Assembly: GCF_013401435.1 (NCBI RefSeq)
Contig: NZ_JACBGN010000022.1
Span: 1-47,857 of the forward strand
Reading direction: 5' to 3'
Length of the DNA: 47,857 nt
DNA from: Streptomyces sp. BR123
Lineage (GTDB): Bacteria; Actinomycetota; Actinomycetes; Streptomycetales; Streptomycetaceae
In this document: positions 1-7,765 of the stretch, in pieces
Layout: each line of letters starts with the position of its first letter
Numbering within the stretch: the stretch's first letter is position 1
Notes under the pieces: generated by a model
Told to the model about the DNA's origin: nothing
Databases searched by the model: none
The model's input: only the letters and a program-made list of their open reading frames with translations
Translations under genes and position numbers: made by a program

Positions 1-44
1 GGGCGGTATGGGACCCGTATGAACGGGTCGGTAGGCTGGCGGTC

Positions 45-1010
45 ATGCGTGCACTCCTCGTGGCCAACCCAGCAGCGACGACCACCAGTGCGCGCACGCG
101 CGACGTCTTGATCCACGCCCTGGCCAGCGAGATGAAGCTGGAGGCGGTGACCACCGAGTACCGGGGGCACGCCCGGGACCTGGGCCGGCGGGCGGCCGAG
201 AGCGGCCTCGACCTCGTGGTGGCGCTGGGCGGCGACGGCACCGTCAACGAGGTGGTCAACGGCCTGCTGCACAACGGCCCCGATCCGGAGCGGCTGCCCA
301 GGCTGGCGGTGGTGCCGGGCGGCTCGACGAACGTGTTCGCCCGCGCGCTCGGCCTGCCCAACGATGCGGTGGAGGCGACGGGCGCCCTGCTCGACGCGCT
401 GCGCGAGCACCGCGAGCGCACGGTGGGCCTGGGGCTGGCGGCCGGCGCGCCCGGCTCGGAGGACGAGTCCGTCCCGGCCCGCTGGTTCACCTTCTGCGCG
501 GGCTTCGGCTTCGACGCGGGTGTGGTGGGGCGGGTGGAGCAGCAGCGGGAGCGGGGCAAGCGTTCGACGCACGCCCTTTATGTACGACAGCTCATGCGCC
601 AGTTCTGGGAGGAGCCGAACCGGCGGCGCGGCACGGTGACGCTGGAGCGCCCGGGCGCGGATCCGGTGACGGACCTGGTGCTGTCCATAGTCTGCAACAC
701 CTCTCCCTGGACCTACCTGGGCAATCGGCCCCTGTACGCGTCTCCCGAGGCCTCCTTCGACACCGCGCTTGACGTATTGGCGCTCAGCCGTTTGTCAACT
801 CCGGCCGTCGCGCGCTACGCCACACAGCTCCTGACCTCGACTCCTGAGCGCGGCCCGCATGGCAAGCACGCCGTGACACTGCACGATCTGACCGACTTCA
901 CCTTGCATTCGAAGGTGCCGCTTCCCTTCCAGATGGACGGAGACCACCTCGGATTGCGGACCAGCGTTCGGTTCACAGGCGTTCGCCGTGCACTGCGTGT
1001 GATTGTGTGA
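45..1010 (+). CDS. Diacylglycerol kinase family lipid kinase (DgkB/YegS fold)
   Basis: A 321-residue protein with the DAGK catalytic domain. The nucleotide-binding loop GGDGTVNEVVNG lies at residues 62-73, and GGSTNVFAR, the second conserved loop of the family, at 92-100. The family phosphorylates diacylglycerol or related lipids with ATP and recycles lipid for phospholipid synthesis. The exact substrate cannot be read from the sequence. The C-terminal half has the usual beta-sandwich pattern. The ATG at 45 begins with the conserved MRALLVANP strand; no strong ribosome binding site is visible in the 44 bases before it. The gene lies upstream of whiB1 and the PdtaS-like kinase, an arrangement I recall from mycobacteria (Rv3218-Rv3219-Rv3220c). 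Confidence 0.88.
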   Translation: MRALLVANPAATTTSARTRDVLIHALASEMKLEAVTTEYRGHARDLGRRAAESGLDLVVALGGDGTVNEVVNGLLHNGPDPERLPRLAVVPGGSTNVFARALGLPNDAVEATGALLDALREHRERTVGLGLAAGAPGSEDESVPARWFTFCAGFGFDAGVVGRVEQQRERGKRSTHALYVRQLMRQFWEEPNRRRGTVTLERPGADPVTDLVLSIVCNTSPWTYLGNRPLYASPEASFDTALDVLALSRLSTPAVARYATQLLTSTPERGPHGKHAVTLHDLTDFTLHSKVPLPFQMDGDHLGLRTSVRFTGVRRALRVIV

Positions 1011-1329
1011 GTAGAAGGCCCGAAACTCCTTCTAGTCGAACGTTTACGCGTCGATCCACCCTCAGGATGTAGGGCTGTGACCTAGTAGACACCGACGAAT
1101 CAAAAAAAACTTTCCGGAAGGGGTTGTATCCCCGTCCGAGGTTTGCGAATCTCTTCATGGCGATCGGGACAGCCCGCAGAACCGGCTCCCGAAGACGCCA
1201 GAACCCCACCACGAGTCCTTGACTGACCACCCGCCACCCCTGGGCGGTCGCCCTTCCCTTACGGGGGGATTCGTGAAAGCGTTCACATTCACAAGCAACC
1301 TGCCCGCAATACAAGGAGATGGAGCAGCC
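1011..1329 (+). promoter_or_regulatory. Long leader/promoter region of the whiB gene
   Basis: A 319-base stretch with no convincing gene. It starts with a perfect 7-bp inverted repeat (TAGAAGG/CCTTCTA, 1012-1034), possibly a weak terminator for the lipid kinase. An A8 run, rare in this GC-rich DNA, lies near 1102-1109. An inverted repeat GTGAA-N4-TTCAC lies at 1273-1286, and an AAGGAG ribosome binding site at about 1312-1317. A GTG at 1273 is in frame with whiB but has no ribosome binding site, so I treat the region as regulatory. I could not assign -35 and -10 boxes with confidence. Confidence 0.45.
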
Positions 1330-1587
1330 ATGGACTGGCGTCACAACGCCGTTTGCCGCGAGGAAGACCCGGAACTCTTCTTCCCCATCGGCAACACCGG
1401 TCCTGCGCTGCTGCAGATCGAGGAAGCCAAGGCCGTCTGCCGCCGTTGCCCCGTCATGGAGCAGTGCCTGCAGTGGGCGCTCGAGTCCGGCCAGGACTCC
1501 GGCGTCTGGGGCGGTCTCAGCGAGGACGAGCGCCGCGCCATGAAGCGCCGCGCCGCCCGCAACCGGGCGCGCAACGCCAGCGCCTGA
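1330..1587 (+). CDS. wblE: WhiB-family iron-sulfur transcription factor (WblE/WhiB1 type)
   Basis: An 85-residue WhiB-like protein. Four cysteines at 9, 37, 40 and 46 (C...CxxC...C) ligate a [4Fe-4S] cluster, which in this family senses nitric oxide or oxygen. The GVWGG turn is at residues 58-62. A basic C-terminal tail (KRRAARNRARN) should contact DNA. WhiB1 proteins work by binding region 4 of the primary sigma factor. The start at ATG 1330 is chosen because an AAGGAG lies about 12 bases upstream and the protein then begins with the conserved MDWRHNAVC. The gene is convergent with the histidine kinase gene, with a hairpin between them. This is the short form typical of WhiB1/WblE, not the longer WhiB2 or WhiB3. 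Confidence 0.93.
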   Translation: MDWRHNAVCREEDPELFFPIGNTGPALLQIEEAKAVCRRCPVMEQCLQWALESGQDSGVWGGLSEDERRAMKRRAARNRARNASA

Positions 1588-1748
1588 CATTGACTTTCGA
1601 GCCTCGAGCCGCAGCGCGTAGTAACACCTGGTAGCGCTCAGCAACGTGCTCTTGAGCCCCGGACGGGAACGTCACCGGCCACCGCCGGAAGTTCCCTCCG
1701 GGGCTCAGTGCTGTCCGCGGCGCTCCGCCGCCGGCAGCCGACAGCCCA

Positions 1749-1777
1749 CGACCCCGTCACGCTCCGTGACGGGGTCG
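1749..1777. terminator. Hairpin between convergent whiB and histidine kinase genes
   Basis: A perfect 12-bp stem (1749-1760 with 1766-1777) closes a 5-base loop. It lies between the two stop codons and can act on both strands. There is no clear U-tract, as is common in streptomycete terminators. Confidence 0.7.
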
Positions 1778-1782
1778 TCGCG

Positions 1783-3252
1783 TTACTTCTGCGGGCTGAC
1801 GGGGACGTCGAGGACGACCTTGGTGCCGCGGGGCTCCGCCCGCACCATGTCGAAGGTGCCGCCGAGCTCGCCCTCCACGAGGGTGCGGACGATCTGCAGG
1901 CCGAGGTTGCCGGCCTTCTGCGGGTCGAAGCCCTCGGGTAGGCCGGAGCCGTCGTCGAGGATCGTGATGAGCAGCCGGCCGTCGGCCCGGCCGGAGCCGC
2001 TGCGGACCGCGGTGACCTCCACCGTGCCGCCCTCCCCCTGGGTGAAGGCGTGCTCCAGGGCGTTCTGCAGGATCTCGGTCAGCACCATCGACAGCGGAGT
2101 GGCCACCTCCGCGTCCAGGATCCCGAACCGGCCGATGCGGCGGCAGTCCACCTTGCCCGGCGAGATCTCGGCGACCATCGCGATCACGCGGTCGGCGATC
2201 TCGTCGAACTCCACCCGCTCGTCGAGGTTCTGGGACAGGGTCTCGTGCACGATCGCGATCGAACCGACCCGGCGCACGGCCTCGTTGAGCGCCTCGCGAC
2301 CGGTATCCGAATCCATCCGCCGGGCCTGCAGCCGCAACAGTGCGGCCACGGTCTGGAGGTTGTTCTTCACCCGGTGGTGGATCTCCCGGATGGTCGCGTC
2401 CTTGGTGATCAGTTCGCGTTCGCGACGTCGCAGTTCGGTGACGTCGCGGCACAGGACGAGGGAGCCGATCCGGGTGCCCTTCGGCTTGAGGGGGATGGCC
2501 CGCAGCTGGATGACCCCGCCGTTGCCCTCGATCTCGGTCTCGCGCGGGGCCCAGCCGCTGGCGAGCTTGACGAGCGCCTCGTCCACCGGGCCGCGGGACG
2601 GGGCGAGTTCGGCGGTGATGGTGCCCAGGTGCTGCCCGACGAGGTCGGAGGCGAGGCCGAGCCTGTGGTACGCGGACAGCGCGTTGGGGGACGCGTACGT
2701 GACGACCCCGTCGGCGTCGAGCCGCATCAGGCCGTCCCCGACACGCGGGGAGGCGTCCATGTCGACCTGCTGCCCGGGGAACGGGAAGGACCCGGCCGCG
2801 ATCATCTGGGCCAGGTCGGAGGCGGACTGCAGGTAGGTCAGCTCCAGCCGGCTGGGTGTACGCACAGTGAGCAGGTTGGTGTTCCGTGCGATCACGCCCA
2901 GGACCCGGCCCTCGCGGCGCACCGGGATGGACTCGACGCGGACGGGCACCTCCTCGCGCCACTCCGGGTCGCCCTCGCGCACGATCCGGCCCTCGTCCAG
3001 GGCGGCGTCGAGCAGCGGGCGCCGGCCGCGCGGCACCAGGTGGCCCACCATGTCGTCCTGGTACGAGGTGGGCCCGGTGTTGGGGCGCATCTGCGCGACC
3101 GAGACGTACCGGGTGCCGTCGAGGGTGGGCACCCACAGCACGAGGTCGGCGAAGGAGAGGTCGGAGAGCAGCTGCCACTCCGAGACCAGCAGGTGGAGCC
3201 ACTCCAGGTCGGTTTCACCGAGAGCGGTGTGCTGGCGTACGAGGTCGTTCAT
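1783..3252 (-). CDS. PdtaS-like sensor histidine kinase (GAF-PAS-HisKA_2-HATPase)
   Basis: A 489-residue soluble kinase without membrane segments. It has an N-terminal GAF-like domain (about 10-150), a PAS domain (about 175-280), a HisKA_2 dimerisation domain with the H-box EIHHRVKNNLQ (phosphoacceptor around His 292-293), and a C-terminal HATPase domain with the N-box motif NALEHA and the G-box DDGSGLPEG. This matches PdtaS of mycobacteria, which phosphorylates the ANTAR RNA-binding antiterminator PdtaR. No such partner is encoded in this window. The ATG at 3252 (MNDLVRQH) fits the family N-terminus; the frame stays open for 28 more codons upstream. The gene faces whiB tail to tail. Confidence 0.88.
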   Translation of the reverse strand: MNDLVRQHTALGETDLEWLHLLVSEWQLLSDLSFADLVLWVPTLDGTRYVSVAQMRPNTGPTSYQDDMVGHLVPRGRRPLLDAALDEGRIVREGDPEWREEVPVRVESIPVRREGRVLGVIARNTNLLTVRTPSRLELTYLQSASDLAQMIAAGSFPFPGQQVDMDASPRVGDGLMRLDADGVVTYASPNALSAYHRLGLASDLVGQHLGTITAELAPSRGPVDEALVKLASGWAPRETEIEGNGGVIQLRAIPLKPKGTRIGSLVLCRDVTELRRRERELITKDATIREIHHRVKNNLQTVAALLRLQARRMDSDTGREALNEAVRRVGSIAIVHETLSQNLDERVEFDEIADRVIAMVAEISPGKVDCRRIGRFGILDAEVATPLSMVLTEILQNALEHAFTQGEGGTVEVTAVRSGSGRADGRLLITILDDGSGLPEGFDPQKAGNLGLQIVRTLVEGELGGTFDMVRAEPRGTKVVLDVPVSPQK

Positions 3253-3612
3253 GGAGGGCACGTGGCGAGCGTACCCCGGGCTCGGGCCATGACTTTCCCC
3301 ACGGCGACTACCGGGGAGTATCCAGGAAGGGTCCACTCCGCGTACTGTTGGAGGAAGTCACGGGTTTCCGGTGCCCGACATTGGATGGACAGAACAGAAT
3401 GGTCTAGTCCACAATTGACGTAAGCTTCCGCCCTCCCCGCACAGGAGGACGGATCGAGGTGGGCCACGCGCTCTGCCCTGACCGCGCAGGCAACCTCCCA
3501 ACCGGCCGCCGGGAACCGCACACCCGCCGGCCGTAAGTACTCCGGGCTACGGTGCCGGGCGGGCTGAGGGTCCCGCCCCGGCACCGTGGCCCAGAGGAAT
3601 CCGCCGGTGCGG
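3253..3612. promoter_or_regulatory. Intergenic region with a DasR-type (dre) site
   Basis: 360 bases without a credible gene, between the kinase start and the end of the TetR gene. At 3400-3411 lies TGGTCTAGTCCA, one mismatch from the symmetric dre core TGGTCTAGACCA. It is about 150 bases upstream of the kinase start codon. The rest, apart from the hairpin at 3549-3587 listed separately, holds nothing I recognise. Confidence 0.5.
3549..3587 (-). terminator. Hairpin downstream of tetR
   Basis: The arms at 3549-3563 and 3572-3587 pair over 15 bp with a single bulged base and an 8-base loop. The position just after the TetR stop codon suggests a factor-independent terminator for that gene. Confidence 0.6.
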
Positions 3613-4206
3613 CTACTGCGGCCAGGCGCGCACCGCGACCTTCGCGACCGCCTCCAGCTCCTCCCGGGTCGCCCCGTCGCGCGACTGCTGCGACATCCCC
3701 TGGAGCACCGACGCCGCGTACCTGGCCAGCGCCCGCGCGTCCGTGTCCGCGGGCAGCACCCCGGCCGCGACGTCCGCCCGGATCCGGCCCTCGAACAGCG
3801 CCACACTGGCCGCGCGCCGCTCGCGCAGTGCCTCCGCCACCTCCGGCGAGGTGGTGTTGACGGCAGCACTGATCACCATGCAGCCCGGCGGGTGCGCCGG
3901 GTCGGTGTACACCTCGGCGGCCTCGCGCAGGATGCGCTCCATCGCGGCGCGGGCGGTGGGCTCCTCGGCCAGCGCGATGCTCGCGAAGTCCGCGTACCGG
4001 CCGCCGTAGACGACCACCACCTCGTCGAAGAGCTTGCGCTTGTCCCCGAAGGCCGCGTAGAGGCTGGGCGCGCTGATCCCGAGCGACGCGGTCAGGTCGG
4101 AGATCGACGTCGCCTCGTAGCCGTTCTCCCAGAAGGCGAGCATCGCCTTGTCGAGAGCGGCGTCGCGGTCGAAGGAGCGGGGCCTGCCCCGCTGTCCGGT
4201 CACCAT
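3613..4206 (-). CDS. TetR/AcrR-family transcriptional repressor
   Basis: A 197-residue regulator. Residues about 12-57 form the TetR helix-turn-helix (AMLAFWENGYEATSISDLT, then LGISAPSLYAAFGDK). The remainder is the ligand-binding and dimerisation domain. It is divergent from a short-chain dehydrogenase gene across 84 bases that hold two related palindromes, so it most likely represses that gene and itself. The ligand is unknown. Similar TetR/SDR pairs in actinomycetes often respond to small electrophiles or antibiotics, but that is general knowledge and not visible here. The start at ATG 4206 gives the usual short N-terminal arm (MVTGQRGRPRSFD). Confidence 0.88.
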   Translation of the reverse strand: MVTGQRGRPRSFDRDAALDKAMLAFWENGYEATSISDLTASLGISAPSLYAAFGDKRKLFDEVVVVYGGRYADFASIALAEEPTARAAMERILREAAEVYTDPAHPPGCMVISAAVNTTSPEVAEALRERRAASVALFEGRIRADVAAGVLPADTDARALARYAASVLQGMSQQSRDGATREELEAVAKVAVRAWPQ

Positions 4207-4217
4207 GCCCGGATTCT

Positions 4218-4231
4218 ATAGCGGCCGCTAT
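4218..4231. promoter_or_regulatory. TetR operator 1 (14-bp perfect palindrome)
   Basis: ATAGCGGCCGCTAT is a perfect 14-bp palindrome 12 bases upstream of the TetR start codon. Its half-site TAGCG recurs in the second operator 37 bases away. Position and symmetry point to the TetR product as the binder. Confidence 0.65.
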
Positions 4232-4257
4232 GGAATCTGGTACGGTCCGTTTCTGTA
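4232..4257 (+). promoter_or_regulatory. Possible ECF-type promoter of the SDR gene
   Basis: GGAAT (4232-4236), an 18-base spacer and GTA (4255-4257) resemble the sigma-R consensus GGAAT-N18-GTT with one mismatch. A start site near 4264 would leave a leader of about 27 bases. Operator 1 abuts the -35 box and operator 2 covers the -10 box and start site, which is the layout expected for repression. Confidence 0.35.
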
Positions 4258-4267
4258 GCGACCACTA
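4256..4267. promoter_or_regulatory. TetR operator 2 (imperfect palindrome)
   Basis: TAGCGACCACTA matches the core of operator 1 (TAGCGGCCGCTA) at 10 of 12 positions and is roughly symmetric. It overlaps the likely transcription start of the dehydrogenase gene. Confidence 0.5.
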
Positions 4268-4290
4268 CTGAATGCGAAGGGGGGCGCGCC

Positions 4291-5052
4291 ATGGGCGTGC
4301 TCACAGGAAAGACGGCACTGGTCACGGGTGGCAGCCGGGGCATCGGACGGGCGATCGCGCAGCGGCTCGCGCGGGACGGCGCGCTGGTCGCGGCGCACTA
4401 CGGGCAGAACGAGGCGGCGGCCGCGGAGACGGTGGCGGCGATCACGGCGGCCGGCGGGCGGGCGTTCGCGATCCGCGCGGAGCTCGGGGTGCCGGGCGAC
4501 GCCGAGGCGCTCTGGGCGGCGTACGAGGCCCACCCGCTGCACACCGCGGAGGTGGACATCCTGGTCAACAACGCGGGCGCCCCGGCCTTCGCGGGCATCG
4601 CGGAGACGGACGAGGAGACCTACGACCGGGTGCAGGCGCTCAACGCGAAGGCGCCGTTCTTCGTGATCCGGCACGGGCTGGCCCGGCTGCGGGACGGCGG
4701 GCGGATCGTCAACGTGACCGGCACCCCGGACATCGCCCTGCCGGCGATCCTGGCCACGATCGCGGCGAAGGGCGCGGTCAACGCGCTGACCCGCTCCCTC
4801 TCCGCCGAGCTGGCCCCGCGCGGGATCACCGTGAACTCGGTGGGCCCGGGCATCACGGACACCGACCTGAACGCCGCCTGGCTGGCGGACCCCGCAGCGC
4901 GGGCGCACGCCGCCTCCCGGTCGGTCTTCCACCGGCTGGGCACGGCGGAGGAGGTCGCGGACGTGGTGGCCTTCCTGGCCTCGCCGGACTCCCGCTGGGT
5001 GACGGGCCAGCACCTGGACGCGACGGGAGGCCTCCAGTTGGCCCTGCTCTGA
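4291..5052 (+). CDS. SDR-fold protein with altered catalytic residues
   Basis: A 253-residue classical short-chain dehydrogenase fold. The cofactor loop TGGSRGIG is at residues 12-19 and NNAG at 93-96. The C-terminal part is standard (VTGQHLDATGG). The active site is unusual. At the YxxxK position the sequence is TIAAK, so the catalytic Tyr is Thr 156 while Lys 160 is kept. The Ser normally 13 residues before that Tyr is Thr 143. The protein may have lost oxidoreductase activity, may use the threonines, or may have a binding role. It is divergent from the TetR gene and probably under its control. The ATG at 4291 sits well behind an AAGGGGGG purine tract. Confidence 0.85.
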   Translation: MGVLTGKTALVTGGSRGIGRAIAQRLARDGALVAAHYGQNEAAAAETVAAITAAGGRAFAIRAELGVPGDAEALWAAYEAHPLHTAEVDILVNNAGAPAFAGIAETDEETYDRVQALNAKAPFFVIRHGLARLRDGGRIVNVTGTPDIALPAILATIAAKGAVNALTRSLSAELAPRGITVNSVGPGITDTDLNAAWLADPAARAHAASRSVFHRLGTAEEVADVVAFLASPDSRWVTGQHLDATGGLQLALL

Positions 5053-5243
5053 CGGTGCCGGGGCGTCGGACGGAGCGGAGGGGTGTGCCGATCCCGGCGC
5101 GCGGGTCGTGGGGCCCGGCACGCCCGCCGCTCCGGAGGCGTACGAGGGGCCGCAGTCCCACTCCGGAGCACCGACGGGGGAACGGTCGGACCACCATGGA
5201 TCCGAGGCGCATTCCGCGGCCGGAGCGGCCCCGACTCTGCTAG

Positions 5244-5259
5244 ATTGGTCTATACCACA
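5244..5259. promoter_or_regulatory. DasR operator (dre) upstream of nagB
   Basis: The core TGGTCTATACCA at 5246-5257 is one substitution from the palindromic dre consensus TGGTCTAGACCA. It ends about 30 bases before the nagB start codon. DasR control of nagB through such a site is established in S. coelicolor. Here it is inferred from sequence and from the dasR gene in the same window. Confidence 0.8.
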
Positions 5260-5288
5260 TACCCGCACTCCAGATCGGCAGGCATCGC

Positions 5289-6074
5289 GTGGAAGTTGTC
5301 ATCGTCCCGGACGCCAAGGCAGGCGGAGAGCTCATCGCGGAGGCCATCGCCTCGCTGCTGCGCCGCAAGCCCGACGCCCTGCTCGGCGTGGCGACCGGCT
5401 CTACCCCGCTGCCCGTCTACGAGGCACTGACGGCCAAGGTGAGGGCCGGCGAGGTCGACGCCGCCCGGGCCCGCGTCTGCCAGCTCGACGAGTACGTCGG
5501 CCTGCCGGCCGGGCACCCGGAGTCCTACCGGGCCACCGTGCTCCGCGAGGTCGTCGAGCCCCTCGGCCTGGCCGAGGCTTCCTTCATGGGCCCCGACGGG
5601 TCCGCCGAGGACCTGGTCGCCGCGTGCGAGGAATACGACCGCGCGCTCGCGGAGGCCGGCGGTGTCGACCTCCAGCTGCTGGGCATCGGCACCGACGGGC
5701 ACATCGGGTTCAACGAGCCGTGCTCCTCGCTCTCCTCGCGCACCCGCATCAAGACTCTGACGGAGCAGACCCGCGTCGACAACGCGCGCTTCTTCGGCGA
5801 CGACCTGGAGCAGGTGCCGCACCACGTGATCACCCAGGGCATCGGCACCATCCTCGACGCCCGCCACCTGGTCCTCCTCGCCACCGGTGCGGGCAAGGCC
5901 GAGGCCGTCGCGCAGACCGTCGAGGGCCCGCTGTCCGCGCTGGTCCCGGCCTCCGCGCTGCAGCTGCACCGGCACGCGACCGTCGTCGTGGACGAGGCCG
6001 CCGCCTCCGAGCTGAAGCTCGCGGACTACTTCCGCCACACCTACGCCAACAAGCCGGCCTGGCAGGGCCTGTAG
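5289..6074 (+). CDS. nagB: Glucosamine-6-phosphate deaminase NagB
   Basis: A 261-residue enzyme that converts glucosamine-6-phosphate to fructose-6-phosphate and ammonia, the last step in feeding N-acetylglucosamine into glycolysis. Family motifs are complete: the phosphate loop ATGSTP (35-40), DEYVGL with the proton-shuttling Asp 67, and GIGTDGHIGFNEP with Asp 136, His 138 and Glu 143. The GTG at 5289 gives the expected length and N-terminus. A dre site immediately upstream puts it under DasR. It is convergent with the N-acetylglucosaminidase gene, with a very strong hairpin between the two. Confidence 0.95.
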   Translation: MEVVIVPDAKAGGELIAEAIASLLRRKPDALLGVATGSTPLPVYEALTAKVRAGEVDAARARVCQLDEYVGLPAGHPESYRATVLREVVEPLGLAEASFMGPDGSAEDLVAACEEYDRALAEAGGVDLQLLGIGTDGHIGFNEPCSSLSSRTRIKTLTEQTRVDNARFFGDDLEQVPHHVITQGIGTILDARHLVLLATGAGKAEAVAQTVEGPLSALVPASALQLHRHATVVVDEAAASELKLADYFRHTYANKPAWQGL

Positions 6075-6089
6075 GCCGGAAGGCCGCAG

Positions 6090-6120
6090 GACGGCGGACG
6101 GCGGACGGCGGACGGCGGAC
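6090..6120. repeat. Short tandem repeat, 7-bp unit
   Basis: About four and a half copies of GGCGGAC in the space after nagB. It encodes nothing and resembles replication-slippage repeats common in high-GC intergenic DNA. Confidence 0.6.
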
Positions 6121-6136
6121 GAAGGACGGACGGAAA

Positions 6137-6180
6137 GGCCGGAAGGCCGGGCCCCCTCCACAGGGCCCGGCCTTCCGGCC
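6137..6180. terminator. Bidirectional terminator between nagB and the GH3 gene
   Basis: A perfect 18-bp stem (6137-6154 with 6163-6180) closes an 8-base loop. It lies between the two convergent stop codons and can serve both. Confidence 0.8.
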
Positions 6181-6268
6181 GTCCGGCGCCGCTCGTCCGC
6201 CGGCGCCCCACGCACCGGCGGACGGGCGGACGGACAGGGCCGGCAGCGGGCAGCGGGCAGCGCCCCGG

Positions 6269-7759
6269 CTACCGGCGCGCGATGGCCTCCGCCGCCGCGC
6301 GCCCGCACACCCGTGCGGCGCCGTGGGTGGCGATGTACAGGGCCCCGCGCGGCTCGGCCCGCGGCAGCCCCATCTCGACCACGACCGTGTCCGGCCTGGC
6401 CGCGACCAGCGCGTCCAGGACCTCGGCCATCCACGGGTGCCGGTGCGCGTCGCGGACCACGGCGACCACCGTGCGGTCGCCGGCCGCCGCCAGGATGTCC
6501 GCGGCCGCGGCGCCCCGCGGGTACAGGCCCGAGCCGGTCCCCGGCACCAGCGCGGCCAGCTCGGCGGCCACGCCCCACGGGGTCTCGTCGCCCACCGCGA
6601 TGTTGGCGACGGGGGCGAGCGTGGCGACGTACGGGACGGAGACGGGCGCCCCGCCGCCGGAGACGGTCAGCGCGCGGCGGGCCGCCTCCAGGCCGATGCC
6701 GGGCGCGCCCCCCTCCGGCGCGCCCGGCACGGCGGAGGCGGGCCGGGCCGAGCGGGTCCACTCGGCCAGTGCCCGGACCCGGGCTGCCGCGTCGGCGAGC
6801 CGCTCCTCGGGGAGCGTGCCCTCGCGCACGGCGGTGACCAGGGCGTCGCGGAGGCGGATCACGGTGGCCTCGTCGGCGAGCCCGCCGCCCACGCAGATCG
6901 CGTCGGCACCGGCGGCGATGGCGAGGACGGAGCCGCGCTCGATGCCGTACGTCCCGGCGATGGCGTGCATCTCCATGCCGTCGGTGACGATCAGGCCCTC
7001 GTGGCCGAGCTCCTTGCGCAGCAGTCCGGTCAGGATCTGCGGGCTGAGGGTGGCGGGCCGGGCGGGGTCGAGGGCGGGCACCAGGATGTGCGCGCTCATC
7101 ACGGCCTTGGTGCCGGCCTCGATGGCGGCCCGGAACGGGACCAGTTCGCGTACGGCCAGGGTCTGAAGGTCCACGTCGATGCGCGGCAGCGCGTGGTGCG
7201 AGTCGACGCTGGTGTCGCCGTGGCCCGGGAAGTGCTTGGTGCAGGCGGCGACGCCGGCGGCCTGCAGGCCCTCGACGTACGCGGCGGTGTGCCGGGCGGC
7301 GAGGCCGGTGTCGGCGCCGAAGGACCGTACGCCGATGACCGGGTTGTCGGGGTTGGAGTTGACGTCGGCGGACGGGGCCCAGTTGAGGTTGACCCCGCAC
7401 TCGGCGAGGCGGCGGCCCAGCTCGCGGGCCACACTGCGGGTCAGGCCGGTGTCGTCGACGGCGCCCAGGGCCAGGTTGCCGGGGAAGGAGGAGCCGCCGC
7501 GGACCTCCAGGCGCGTGACGTCGCCGCCCTCCTCGTCGATGGCGACGAGGACCTCGTCCCGCTCGGCCCGCAGCTGCGCGGTCAGCGCGGCGAGCTGCTC
7601 CGGCGAGGCGATGTTGCGGCCGAACAGGCCGACGGCGGTGAGGCCCTCGGCGACCCGGCGCAACACCCAGGCGGGGGCGGTGGTGCCCTCGAAGCCCGGC
7701 TGGAGGACGGCGAGCGCGTCGCGGGTCAGGGTGTCGGTGCGGTGCGCAAGGACAGTCAT
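6269..7759 (-). CDS. Glycoside hydrolase family 3 N-acetylglucosaminidase
   Basis: A 496-residue cytoplasmic GH3 enzyme with no signal peptide. The NagZ-type signature KHFPGHG is at residues 175-181, followed by the DSHH loop (186-189) that carries the His acid/base of NagZ-like enzymes. The likely nucleophile is Asp 260 in TDGMEM. After the TIM barrel comes a second domain of about 150 residues. It starts 6 bases after the stop of the DasC permease gene and is therefore last in the dasABC operon. Its likely job is to split imported chitobiose into N-acetylglucosamine. In S. coelicolor the gene in this place is, as far as I recall, dasD. Confidence 0.88.
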   Translation of the reverse strand: MTVLAHRTDTLTRDALAVLQPGFEGTTAPAWVLRRVAEGLTAVGLFGRNIASPEQLAALTAQLRAERDEVLVAIDEEGGDVTRLEVRGGSSFPGNLALGAVDDTGLTRSVARELGRRLAECGVNLNWAPSADVNSNPDNPVIGVRSFGADTGLAARHTAAYVEGLQAAGVAACTKHFPGHGDTSVDSHHALPRIDVDLQTLAVRELVPFRAAIEAGTKAVMSAHILVPALDPARPATLSPQILTGLLRKELGHEGLIVTDGMEMHAIAGTYGIERGSVLAIAAGADAICVGGGLADEATVIRLRDALVTAVREGTLPEERLADAAARVRALAEWTRSARPASAVPGAPEGGAPGIGLEAARRALTVSGGGAPVSVPYVATLAPVANIAVGDETPWGVAAELAALVPGTGSGLYPRGAAAADILAAAGDRTVVAVVRDAHRHPWMAEVLDALVAARPDTVVVEMGLPRAEPRGALYIATHGAARVCGRAAAEAIARR

Positions 7760-7765
7760 GGGCCG

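Noticed and set aside
1273..1329. An upstream GTG start for the whiB gene
   Set aside because: It is in frame but lacks a ribosome binding site and adds 19 residues not found in WhiB1-type proteins; the ATG at 1330 has AAGGAG.
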